From positions 1 through 26,149 of the forward strand of contig JAEXHR010000219.1 of assembly GCA_023449855.1 (NCBI GenBank): DNA of 26,149 bases, written 5' to 3'. Below, in pieces: positions 15,654 through 22,579 of this stretch; the stretch's first letter is position 1; every line of letters starts with the position of its first letter. The notes below the pieces were generated by a model. It was not told the origin of the DNA and ran no database searches. It saw nothing but the letters and a program-made list of their open reading frames with translations. A program made the position numbers and the translations under genes. The DNA is from Pseudomonadota bacterium (GTDB lineage: Bacteria > Pseudomonadota > Alphaproteobacteria > Rhizobiales > Xanthobacteraceae).

Positions 15654-15668
15654 GGTGTGATGGTCTGA
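15654..15668. promoter_or_regulatory. Candidate operator ACACCA-ATC-TGGTGT with overlapping TTGACA
   Basis: A perfect dyad with 6-bp arms and 3-bp spacer lies in the 219-bp divergent region between the DUF35 and AtuA-like genes. TTGACA at 15651-15656 overlaps the left arm and reads toward the AtuA-like gene as a possible -35 box, but no good -10 follows. A single operator here could control both directions. Confidence 0.4.
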
Positions 15669-15740
15669 CAGCGTTCGAAGGCTGCAACCGCGTCGCGAAT
15701 GTTGCTGCGGAATACCGGGAAACGAACAAACGAGGTCTCC

Positions 15741-17078
15741 TTGCGCAAGATCAGGATCGGCTCAGGCGCCGGCTATTCCGGGGACCGTATCGAGCCCGCG
15801 GTCGAACTCGCCGAGAAGGGCGACATCCAGTATCTCGTGTTCGAATGTCTCGGCGAACGCACGGTGGCGCTGGCGCAGCAGGCGCGGATGAAGAACCCGA
15901 ACAGCGGTTTCGATCCCCTGCTTGAAGACCGGATGCGTGCGGTGCTGCCGATCTGCGCCGCCAAGGGCATCAAGATCGTCACCAATATGGGTGCCGCCAA
16001 TCCGGAAGCCGCTGCGCGCAAGACCGCTGAGATCGCGAAGGCGATGGGCCTTCCGAAACTCAAGATCGCCGCTATCGTCGGCGACGATGTGCTGGACGCC
16101 TGCAAGGACAGCGACCTGCCGATCCTCGAATTCGAGGGCACCATGCGCGGTCTCGGCAACAAGGTTCTCTCGGCGAATGCGTATCTCGGCGCGGAGCCGA
16201 TGGCCGCGGCGCTCAGCGGCGGCGCAGATGTCGTCATCACCGGCCGTGCCTCCGATCCGGCGCTGTTTCTCGCGCCGATGATCCATGCCTTCGGCTGGTC
16301 GATGACCGACTGGAATCTGCTCGGGCAGGGCATCGTTGTCGGCCATCTGCTCGAATGCGCCGGACAGATCACCGGCGGCTATTTCGCCGATCCCGGCTTC
16401 AAGGATGTGCAGGGCCTCGCACGGCTTGGCTTTCCCATCGGCGAGGTGAGCGAAGACGGCACGCTCGTCGTCACCAAGGTCGACGGCTCCGGCGGCGAAG
16501 TTTCCGCGCGCACCTGCAAGGAGCAGTTGCTCTACGAGGTGCATGACCCGAAACGTTACCTGCAGCCGGATGTTATCGCGGATTTCTCGCAGGTGAAGAT
16601 CGAGGAGGTCGGCAAGGATTGTGTGCGCGTCACGGGCGGGCAGGGGACGCAGCGGCCGGACACGCTGAAAGTCTCGGTCGGTTATCTCGACAGCTATATC
16701 GGCGAAGGCCAGATCTCCTATGCCGGCCCCAATGCTGTCGCCCGCGGCCGTCTTGCCCTCGACATCGTGCGCGAGCGGCTGAAGCTCACGGGCGTCGCGA
16801 CCACCGAAACGCGCTTTGATCTGATCGGCGTCGATTCACTTCATGGCGGGTCCCTCGGCGCCCGCTCCGAGCCGTATGAAGTCCGTATTCGGGTTACCAG
16901 CCGCACCGACACGCTGCGCGAAGCGGTGCGCGTCGGCAACGAGGTCGAGACGCTTTACACCAACGGCCCTGCCGGGGGCGGCGGTGCCACCAAGTCGGCG
17001 CGCGACGTCGTCGCCGTCGCATCCGTGCTGCTGCCGCGCGAGCGCGCGACCCCGTCAGTTCGTTTCGTGGAGACCTAA
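15741..17078 (+). CDS. AtuA-like protein (DUF1446 / acyclic terpene utilisation family), large part
   Basis: This 445-residue protein corresponds to the main AtuA (DUF1446) domain. AtuA is needed for citronellol/geraniol catabolism in Pseudomonas, but its chemistry is not settled. Visible features are the glycine-rich N-terminus MRKIRIGSGAGYSGDR (residues 1-16), YLVFECLGERTVALAQ, IVTNMGAANPEAAARK, VITGRASDPALFLAPMIHAFGW, and the C-terminal NGPAGGGGATKSARDVVAVAS. I chose the TTG at 15741, which has GAGG five bases before it. The ATG at 15699 lacks a ribosome site and adds residues unlike the family. The stop is followed after one base by a gene for the small C-terminal domain. The AtuB-F-type carboxylase genes of Pseudomonas are absent from the window, so a terpene substrate should not be assumed. 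Confidence 0.88.
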   Translation: MRKIRIGSGAGYSGDRIEPAVELAEKGDIQYLVFECLGERTVALAQQARMKNPNSGFDPLLEDRMRAVLPICAAKGIKIVTNMGAANPEAAARKTAEIAKAMGLPKLKIAAIVGDDVLDACKDSDLPILEFEGTMRGLGNKVLSANAYLGAEPMAAALSGGADVVITGRASDPALFLAPMIHAFGWSMTDWNLLGQGIVVGHLLECAGQITGGYFADPGFKDVQGLARLGFPIGEVSEDGTLVVTKVDGSGGEVSARTCKEQLLYEVHDPKRYLQPDVIADFSQVKIEEVGKDCVRVTGGQGTQRPDTLKVSVGYLDSYIGEGQISYAGPNAVARGRLALDIVRERLKLTGVATTETRFDLIGVDSLHGGSLGARSEPYEVRIRVTSRTDTLREAVRVGNEVETLYTNGPAGGGGATKSARDVVAVASVLLPRERATPSVRFVET

Positions 17079-17079
17079 G

Positions 17080-17412
17080 ATGAAGCTGCGCGACATCGCC
17101 CATTCCCGCACCGGTGACAAGGGCAACATTTCCAACATCTCGGTAATTGCCTTTGACGCAAAGCTTTATCCGTTGCTATTGTCCGAGGTGACCGCCGCGC
17201 GTGTGAAGGCCTTGTTCAAGGATATCGTTCAGGGCGAGGTGGTTCGCTACGAACTGCCCGGCATTTCCGCACTGAATTTCGTGATGGATCAGGCACTTGG
17301 GGGCGGGGTTACGCGATCGCTGGCGCTGGACGCGCATGGCAAATCGCTCAGCTCCGCGCTGCTCGATCTGGAAATTACCGGCCGTATCGGCGATACCGAC
17401 CAGGCGCCGTGA
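17080..17412 (+). CDS. AtuA C-terminal-like small protein
   Basis: This 110-residue protein begins MKLRDIAHSRTGDKGNISNISV, the typical opening of the small ferredoxin-like domain that is fused to the C-terminus of longer AtuA proteins. It also has PGISALNFVMDQALGGGVTRSLALDAHGKSLS (read in parts), the other conserved block. The ATG at 17080 is one base after the TAA of the large gene, so the two are almost certainly translationally coupled and probably form one complex. The larger open frame beginning at 16843 is an out-of-frame shadow of the preceding gene. The amidase gene follows after 37 bp in the same direction. The function of this domain is not known. Confidence 0.88.
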   Translation: MKLRDIAHSRTGDKGNISNISVIAFDAKLYPLLLSEVTAARVKALFKDIVQGEVVRYELPGISALNFVMDQALGGGVTRSLALDAHGKSLSSALLDLEITGRIGDTDQAP

Positions 17413-17449
17413 AGTGATCCGATCACGGCCTGACAAGGATACCGTGACG

Positions 17450-18796
17450 ATGTACGCACCGACTCTCGCCAGCCTCGCCGACGATCTCAACGCTGGGCGC
17501 ACCACCTCCCGCAAGTTGGTCGAGGATTGCCTCGCCAAGATCGCCGATCCGAACGGCGAGGGCCAGCGGGTCTTCACGCAGGTCGACAGGGATGCCGCGC
17601 TCGCTGCCGCAGACGCGATGGATGCGCTGCGCAAGGCAAATGCCGCGCCGTCGCGCTTCGCCGGCATTCCGGTCTCCGTCAAGGATCTGTTCGACATCAA
17701 GGGCCAGATCACGCGCGCCGGCTCGCGCGCACTCGACGATAGCGCCCCGGCTGATAGCGATGCTCCCGCGGTGGCGCGCCTGCGCGCCGCCGGCTTTATC
17801 CTGATCGGCCGCACCAACATGGTCGAATTCGCCTATTCCGGTATCGGCACCAACCCGCACTACGGTACGCCCAAGGGCGCATGGAAGCGTGACGTCGGCC
17901 ATGTGCCCGGCGGTTCGTCCTCGGGCGCCGGCGTTTCCGTGCTCGACGGCATGGCGCATGCGGCGCTCGGCACCGACACCGGCGGTTCCTGTCGTATCCC
18001 GGCGGCCTTCAACGGCATTGTCGGCTACAAGCCGACCCAGCGTCGCGTGCCGCTCGACGGCGCGGTGCCGCTGTCCTTCACCCTCGACAGCATCGGTCCG
18101 CTGGCCCGTTCGGTGGCGTGCTGTGCGGCGATGGACGCGGTGCTCGCTGGCGAGCCGGACTTCGAGCTCAAGCCGCGCGCCATCAAGGGCATGCGCCTTG
18201 CGATCCCCACCACGATCGCGATGGACGAACTCGATCCGGCCGTTTCGGAGGTTTTCGAGCGTACCATCAAGCTGCTGACCGAGAAGGGCGCGCTGGTCGA
18301 GCGCATCGAGGTCCCGGCCTTCAACGATATCGGCATCATGAGCAGCAAGGGCGGCTTCACCGCTGCGGAAAGCTATGCCTGGCACCGCGAGTTGCTGACG
18401 GCGAAGGGCGATGTCTACGATCCGCGCGTGTCCGTCCGTATCGCACGCGGCGCGGGCATGACCGCTGCCGACTATATCGATCTGCTGCCGATGCGCCGCT
18501 CGCTGATTGCGCGCGTCGAGGCGACGATTGCGCCTTACGATGCGCTGGTGCTGCCGACCTGCGCCATCGCGCCGCCGTCCATTGCGGAAATGGCCGACGA
18601 TCAGGTGTTCGCCAAGAAGAACCTGATGGCGCTGCGCAACTGCACGCTGATCAATATGATCGACGGCTGCGCCATCTCGCTGCCGATTTCGCGCAAGGAT
18701 GAAGCCCCGGTCGGCCTGATGCTCGCCGCCGCCGGTGGTTCCGACCGCCGTATCTTCGAACTCGCCGCGGGGGTGGAAGCCTCCATCCGTAACTAA
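17450..18796 (+). CDS. Amidase, amidase-signature family
   Basis: This 448-residue cytoplasmic hydrolase should cleave an amide to an acid and ammonia or an amine. The Ser-cisSer-Lys triad is visible: K78 in PVSVKDLFDIKG, S156 in PGGSSSGAGVS and the nucleophile S180 in GTDTGGSCRIPAAF. The fold and length match GatA-like amidases, but GatB and GatC are not adjacent, so a catabolic amidase is more likely than tRNA amidotransferase. The ATG at 17450 lies 10 bases after AAGGA. A GTG two codons earlier (17444) lies 4 bases after it and cannot be excluded. It follows the AtuA-like pair by 37 bp and probably shares its transcript. A family C repeat separates it from the DUF2848 gene. The substrate is unknown. 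Confidence 0.92.
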   Translation: MYAPTLASLADDLNAGRTTSRKLVEDCLAKIADPNGEGQRVFTQVDRDAALAAADAMDALRKANAAPSRFAGIPVSVKDLFDIKGQITRAGSRALDDSAPADSDAPAVARLRAAGFILIGRTNMVEFAYSGIGTNPHYGTPKGAWKRDVGHVPGGSSSGAGVSVLDGMAHAALGTDTGGSCRIPAAFNGIVGYKPTQRRVPLDGAVPLSFTLDSIGPLARSVACCAAMDAVLAGEPDFELKPRAIKGMRLAIPTTIAMDELDPAVSEVFERTIKLLTEKGALVERIEVPAFNDIGIMSSKGGFTAAESYAWHRELLTAKGDVYDPRVSVRIARGAGMTAADYIDLLPMRRSLIARVEATIAPYDALVLPTCAIAPPSIAEMADDQVFAKKNLMALRNCTLINMIDGCAISLPISRKDEAPVGLMLAAAGGSDRRIFELAAGVEASIRN

Positions 18797-18800
18797 CTCC

Positions 18801-18904
18801 GCCCTCATCCTGAGGAGCCGCGCAGCGGCGTCTCGAAGGATGGCTGTGGAGCTCCACTATCTCATGGTTCGAGACGGGGCTATGCGCCTCCTCACCATGA
18901 GGGA
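18801..18904. repeat. Family C palindromic repeat, copy 3
   Basis: CCCTCATCCTGAGGAGCCGC and GCGCCTCCTCACCATGAGGG are the ends, with CGTCTCGAAGGATGG and GGTTCGAGACGGGG inside. It runs in the opposite orientation to copy 1. It begins 4 bp past the amidase stop and ends 32 bp before the DUF2848 start, whose AAGGA ribosome site lies outside the repeat. Confidence 0.85.
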
Positions 18905-18936
18905 TAGAGATCCGGACTCAAGCTAAGGACCACCAC

Positions 18937-19623
18937 ATGACCACCATCGCACTCACGCTCGAAGCCAACGGCACCAGGACGCCGCTCACCGTTACGCTGA
19001 CCCAGGGCGTCATCGCCGGCTGGACCGGCCGCGATCCGGTTGCGCGCGACCATCACATCAAGGAATTGCAGGAACTGGGCATCGCCCCGCCGGCGACGAC
19101 GCCGATCTACTATCGCTGCTCGGCGCGCCGCTTCACCACCGACGGCATGATCGAATGCACCGATGTGAACTCGTCGGGCGAGGTCGAGTTCTGCCTGATC
19201 GCTTCCGGCGGCAAGACCTATGTCGGCGTCGGCTCTGACCACACCGACCGCCAGGTCGAGACCTACAACATCACCGTATCGAAGCAGATGTGCGACAAGC
19301 CGATCGCGCCGGTGGTGTGGGCGCTCGAAGAAGTCCTCCCGCACTGGGACGACATCATCCTGCGCTCCTGGGCCACCATCAAGGGCGAGAAGGTGCTGTA
19401 TCAGGAAGGCAAGCTGAGCGGCATGCTGCCGGTGGCCGAGCTGATCAAGAAGGGCTTTGACGCGAGTGCGCTGCCTGAAGGTACCGCGATGTTCGGCGGG
19501 ACCTTCGCTGCGAAGGGCGGCATCCGCCCGGCCGATCGCTTCGATTACGAGATCGAAGACCCCGTGCTGAAGCGCAAGATCAGCCACGGTTATGACGTGA
19601 AGACGTTGCCGGTGGTGGGGTAA
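18937..19623 (+). CDS. DUF2848-family protein
   Basis: This 228-residue soluble protein resembles DUF2848, a group I associate with the fumarylacetoacetate hydrolase superfamily. Recognisable segments are IYYRCSARRFTT, SGEVEFCLIASGGKTYVGVGSDHTDR (about residues 80-105, read in parts), SKQMCDKPIAPVVW and the C-terminal FGGTFAAKGGIRPADRFDYEIEDPVLKR. The last resembles the end of FAH-fold proteins. No activity is established for this family as far as I know. The ATG at 18937 has an AAGGA site. DUF2848 genes are often found beside amidases; here the amidase lies just upstream, so a joint role in catabolism of an amide or its product is plausible. A family A repeat follows directly after the stop. 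Confidence 0.82.
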   Translation: MTTIALTLEANGTRTPLTVTLTQGVIAGWTGRDPVARDHHIKELQELGIAPPATTPIYYRCSARRFTTDGMIECTDVNSSGEVEFCLIASGGKTYVGVGSDHTDRQVETYNITVSKQMCDKPIAPVVWALEEVLPHWDDIILRSWATIKGEKVLYQEGKLSGMLPVAELIKKGFDASALPEGTAMFGGTFAAKGGIRPADRFDYEIEDPVLKRKISHGYDVKTLPVVG

Positions 19624-19631
19624 CCTCTCTG

Positions 19632-19716
19632 CCGTCATTGCGAGGAGCGTAGCGACGAAGCAATCCAGCTCTTTCGCTTGGCTTTCTGGATTGCTTCGCT
19701 GCGCTCGCAATGACGG
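19632..19716. repeat. Family A palindromic repeat, copy 4
   Basis: CCGTCATTGCGAGGAGCG and CGCTCGCAATGACGG ends enclose GAAGCAATCCAG and CTGGATTGCTTCG arms. The preceding TAACCTCTCTG includes the stop codon of the DUF2848 gene and is shared with the flank of copy 2 at 5156-5166. Confidence 0.88.
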
Positions 19717-19787
19717 AGTTTTCGGAAATCGGGTGGCCCCGGCGGCCCGATTTTCCAAAATGCAGCCCCATCACGGAGCGGCTGCTC

Positions 19788-20522
19788 ATGCCATCGACCT
19801 CTCTCGCCAAACGCCCCGCATCCGATCCACGCCCAGGCGCCATCGACTGGCAGCGCATCGGCGCCGATCTCGATGCGCAGGGCTGCGCGGTGTTCGACAA
19901 GCTCCTCACATCGGATGAATGCCGTGCGCTGTCGCCGCTCTATCCGGACGATAGCCATTTCCGCAATCGCATCGTCATGGCGCGCCATGGCTTCGGCCGC
20001 GGCGAATACAAGTATTTCAACTATCCGCTGCCCGATCCCATCGCCTCGCTGCGCCCCGCGCTTTATGGTCCGCTCAGCGCCATCGCCAATCGCTGGAATG
20101 AGACCATGGGGATCGACGTCCGCTTCCCCGCCGATCACGCCGCCTTCCTCAAGCGCTGTCATGACGCCGGCCAGACCCGCCCGACGCCATTGCTGCTGCA
20201 ATACGACGCCGGCGACTACAATTGCCTGCATCAGGATCTCTATGGCGAGCACGTCTTCCCGCTGCAGGTGGCGATCCTGCTGTCGCAGCCGGGTGAGGAT
20301 TTCACCGGCGGCGAATTCGTGCTCACCGAGCAGCGCCCACGCATGCAATCGCGCGCCGAAGTGGTCTCGCTGAAACAGGGCGATGCCGTGGTCTTCGCCG
20401 TACATCATCGCCCCGTGCAAGGCACCCGCGGCAGCTATCGCGTCAACCTGCGCCACGGCGTCAGCCGTGTTAAGAGTGGTCGCCGCCATACGCTCGGTGT
20501 GATCTTCCACGATGCGAAGTGA
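19788..20522 (+). CDS. 2OG-Fe(II) oxygenase
   Basis: This 244-residue non-haem iron dioxygenase of the 2-oxoglutarate family has HxD in CLHQDLYGEH (H148, D150), a distal histidine in FAVHHRPV (H206 or H207) and the 2-oxoglutarate-binding arginine in GSYRVNLRHG (R218). FTGGEFVLTEQ and KQGDAVVF belong to the double-stranded beta-helix core. The family hydroxylates proteins, nucleic acids or small molecules. The ATG at 19788 has GGAG about ten bases before it. An in-frame ATG at 19710 would add 26 residues encoded partly by the family A repeat, so it is rejected. The alkB gene starts 4 bp downstream, so the two are cotranscribed. That position suggests a DNA-damage or nucleic-acid role, but the target is unknown. 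Confidence 0.9.
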   Translation: MPSTSLAKRPASDPRPGAIDWQRIGADLDAQGCAVFDKLLTSDECRALSPLYPDDSHFRNRIVMARHGFGRGEYKYFNYPLPDPIASLRPALYGPLSAIANRWNETMGIDVRFPADHAAFLKRCHDAGQTRPTPLLLQYDAGDYNCLHQDLYGEHVFPLQVAILLSQPGEDFTGGEFVLTEQRPRMQSRAEVVSLKQGDAVVFAVHHRPVQGTRGSYRVNLRHGVSRVKSGRRHTLGVIFHDAK

Positions 20523-20526
20523 GTGA

Positions 20527-21177
20527 ATGACCGACCTGTTTGCTGCGATCAACGATGCCCAGCCCGCGCGCGAGGAACTCGGCGACGGCGCGGCGCTTCT
20601 GCGCGATTGTGTCGGCGGTGACGAACGAGCCTTGCTCGCTGATCTCCGCGCCATCGTGAAGGCCGCGCCGTTTCGCCATCTGGTGACGCCGGGAGGCCAT
20701 ACCATGTCGGTGGCGATGACCAATTGCGGCCGCGTCGGCTGGGTGTCGGATGCCAGCGGCTATCGCTACGATCCCGTCGATCCCGACAGTGGCCTGCACT
20801 GGCCGGAGATGCCGCCATCGCTTCGTAGCCTCGCGGCGCGCGCGGCCGCAGCAGGCGGTTACGACGGCTTCACCCCTGACGCCTGCCTGATCAATCGCTA
20901 CAAGCCCGGCGCAAAACTGTCGCTGCATCAGGACAAGGACGAGCTCGATCTCGGTGCGCCCATTGTCTCCGTTTCTCTCGGTCTGCCGGCGACATTCCTG
21001 TTCGGCGGGCTCACACGCAATGCGCCGCAGAAGCGGTACCGTCTCACCCATGGTGACGTGGTTGTCTGGGGAGGGCCGTCGCGTCTCGCCTATCATGGTG
21101 TTGCGCCGCTGCCGGAGGGCGAGCATCCCGTGATGGGCGCCCAGCGCATCAATCTCACATTCCGCAAGACGAGATAG
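20527..21177 (+). CDS. alkB: DNA oxidative demethylase AlkB
   Basis: This 216-residue protein is very close to E. coli AlkB, which removes 1-methyladenine and 3-methylcytosine from DNA by Fe(II)/2-oxoglutarate-dependent oxidation. The substrate lid and core motifs are preserved: GGHTMSVAMTNCG, GWVSDASGYRYDPVDP, ACLINRYKPGAKLSLHQDKDE with H134 and D136, IVSVSLGLPATFLFGG, GDVVVWGGPSRLAYHG with H190, and the arginines R207 and R213 near the C-terminus (RINLTFRKTR). The ATG lies 4 bp after the stop of the 2OG-Fe(II) oxygenase gene, so the two form an operon. No Ada-type regulator is in the window. I see no Ada box before 19788. Confidence 0.97.
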   Translation: MTDLFAAINDAQPAREELGDGAALLRDCVGGDERALLADLRAIVKAAPFRHLVTPGGHTMSVAMTNCGRVGWVSDASGYRYDPVDPDSGLHWPEMPPSLRSLAARAAAAGGYDGFTPDACLINRYKPGAKLSLHQDKDELDLGAPIVSVSLGLPATFLFGGLTRNAPQKRYRLTHGDVVVWGGPSRLAYHGVAPLPEGEHPVMGAQRINLTFRKTR

Positions 21178-21181
21178 AGGA

Positions 21182-21199
21182 TTTAATCGCACGATTAAA
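21182..21199. promoter_or_regulatory. Candidate operator TTTAATCG-CA-CGATTAAA
   Basis: A perfect dyad with 8-bp arms and 2-bp spacer lies 5 bp after the alkB stop and 67 bp before the binding-protein gene. The stem is AT-rich and no U-tract follows on the plus strand, so it is a poor terminator and a better operator for the gene at 21267. Confidence 0.5.
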
Positions 21200-21266
21200 A
21201 TTCGCTTCCCAAGCGTGCGGGCCGCAATTACGCTTCCTCCATAAAAACGAAAACGAGGAAACATCC

Positions 21267-22475
21267 ATGACCCGAACGGGCCTGCTGGCCATTGCCGCCC
21301 TGTGTCTGAACACGGCGGCATTCGCCGAGCCGATCACCAAGCCGCTTTCCATCGCCGTGCTGAACGACAAGAGCTCCGTGTTCTCCGATGCCGGCGGTAC
21401 CGGCTCTGTGGTTGCAGCGCAGCTCGCCATCGAGGACATCGGCGGCAAGGTGCGCGGACAGCCCGTGAAGCTGCTGGGGCCGGATCACCAGAACAAGACC
21501 GATATCGGCATCTCGCTGGCGCGCGATCTCTATGATCAGCAGGGCGTGGACGCGATCTTCGATATCGGCAATTCCGCCATCTCGCTCGGCGTGCAGAACC
21601 TTGCGCGTGAGCGCGGCAAGGTGCTGGTGCATGTCGGCTCCGCCACTGCCGATGTGTTCGGCAAGCAATGCGCGCCGACCGCGGCCATGTGGCTCTACGA
21701 CACCTATTCGCTTGCACAAGGCATCGCGAAGGCCGTGGTGAAGGACGGCGGCGACACCTGGTTCTTCATCACCGCGGATTACGCCTTCGGCATCGCCATG
21801 CAGGCGGAGGTCTCGAAGGTCGTGGAATCCGCCGGCGGCAAGGTGCTCGGCGCGGTGAAGCATCCGGTCGGCACCATGGATTTCTCGTCCTTCCTGCTGC
21901 AGGCGCAATCCTCGGGCGCCAAGGTGATCGCGCTCGCCAATGCCTCCGGCGACACTGTCACCAACATCAAGCAGGCGCGCGAATTCCAGATCGGCGAGGG
22001 CAAGCAGAAGCTCGCGGTGCTGATCTTCTATCTCACCTCGGTGAAGGCGCTGGGCGCCGAAGCCACGCAGGGTGTGCAGTATCTCGAGGGGTATTACTGG
22101 GATAATGACGATGCCAGCCGCGCATTCGGCAAGCGCTTCTATGCCAAGCACGGCAAGATGCCGACCCATGCGCAGGCGGGGGTCTACAGCGCCGTGAAAC
22201 ATTATCTGCGCGCGGCCGAAGCCGCCAATGACAATGACGGCCTCAAGGTGATGAGGCAGATGAAGGCCATGCCGGTGGATGATTTCTTCGCGCCGGGCGC
22301 ACGCGTGCGCGAGGACGGCCGGCTGATGAACGACATGCTGCTGGCGGAAGTGAAGAAGCCGGCGGAAGTGAAGGGCGAGTGGGACCTGCTGAAGATCAAG
22401 GGCAAGGTGAAGGCCGCGGACATCATGCGGCCGATCAGCGAGGGCGGCTGCACGCAGCTCGATCCGCCGAAGTAA
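21267..22475 (+). CDS. ABC transporter substrate-binding protein, branched-chain amino acid type
   Basis: This 402-residue periplasmic binding protein of the LivK/Peripla_BP_6 group should capture a small molecule for an ABC importer. A signal peptide (residues 1-20, ending in AFA before EPITKP) predicts export. The mature protein shows SIAVLNDKSSVFSDAGGTGSVVAAQLAIEDIGG (read in parts), GPDHQNKTDIGISLARDLYDQQGVDAI, FFITADYAFG and GVYSAVKHYLRAAE, the usual order of lobes. The ATG at 21267 has a GAGGAAA ribosome site. No permease or ATPase gene is in the window, so it is an orphan here. Proteins of this type in Rhodopseudomonas are known to bind aromatic acids. The facing ring-cleavage operon makes such a ligand attractive, but this is inference. 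Confidence 0.92.
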   Translation: MTRTGLLAIAALCLNTAAFAEPITKPLSIAVLNDKSSVFSDAGGTGSVVAAQLAIEDIGGKVRGQPVKLLGPDHQNKTDIGISLARDLYDQQGVDAIFDIGNSAISLGVQNLARERGKVLVHVGSATADVFGKQCAPTAAMWLYDTYSLAQGIAKAVVKDGGDTWFFITADYAFGIAMQAEVSKVVESAGGKVLGAVKHPVGTMDFSSFLLQAQSSGAKVIALANASGDTVTNIKQAREFQIGEGKQKLAVLIFYLTSVKALGAEATQGVQYLEGYYWDNDDASRAFGKRFYAKHGKMPTHAQAGVYSAVKHYLRAAEAANDNDGLKVMRQMKAMPVDDFFAPGARVREDGRLMNDMLLAEVKKPAEVKGEWDLLKIKGKVKAADIMRPISEGGCTQLDPPK

Positions 22476-22476
22476 T

Positions 22477-22567
22477 CGTAGCCCGGATGGAGCGCAGCGT
22501 AATCCGGGGATGTCGAGTTAACTGAAACGCTGGTACCCGGATTGCGCTGCGCTCCATCCGGGCTACG
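22477..22567. repeat. Family B palindromic repeat, copy 3
   Basis: CGTAGCCCGGATGGAGCGCA and TGCGCTCCATCCGGGCTACG are almost perfectly inverted arms, about 20 bp long. The middle GGATGTCGAG matches copy 1 at 6861-6981. It lies 1 bp past the binding-protein stop and 12 bp from the ThDP-enzyme stop, filling a convergent junction, and is the strongest hairpin of the family. Confidence 0.9.
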
Positions 22568-22579
22568 GCCTCGATCCGG

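Noticed and set aside
17423..18808. Minus-strand frame of about 460 codons opposite the amidase
   Set aside because: The amidase triad and motifs show that the plus strand is coding; the reverse frame is a GC-bias shadow.
19710..19787. Upstream start for the 2OG-Fe(II) oxygenase
   Set aside because: The ATG lies in the end of the family A repeat and the added residues are not family-like.
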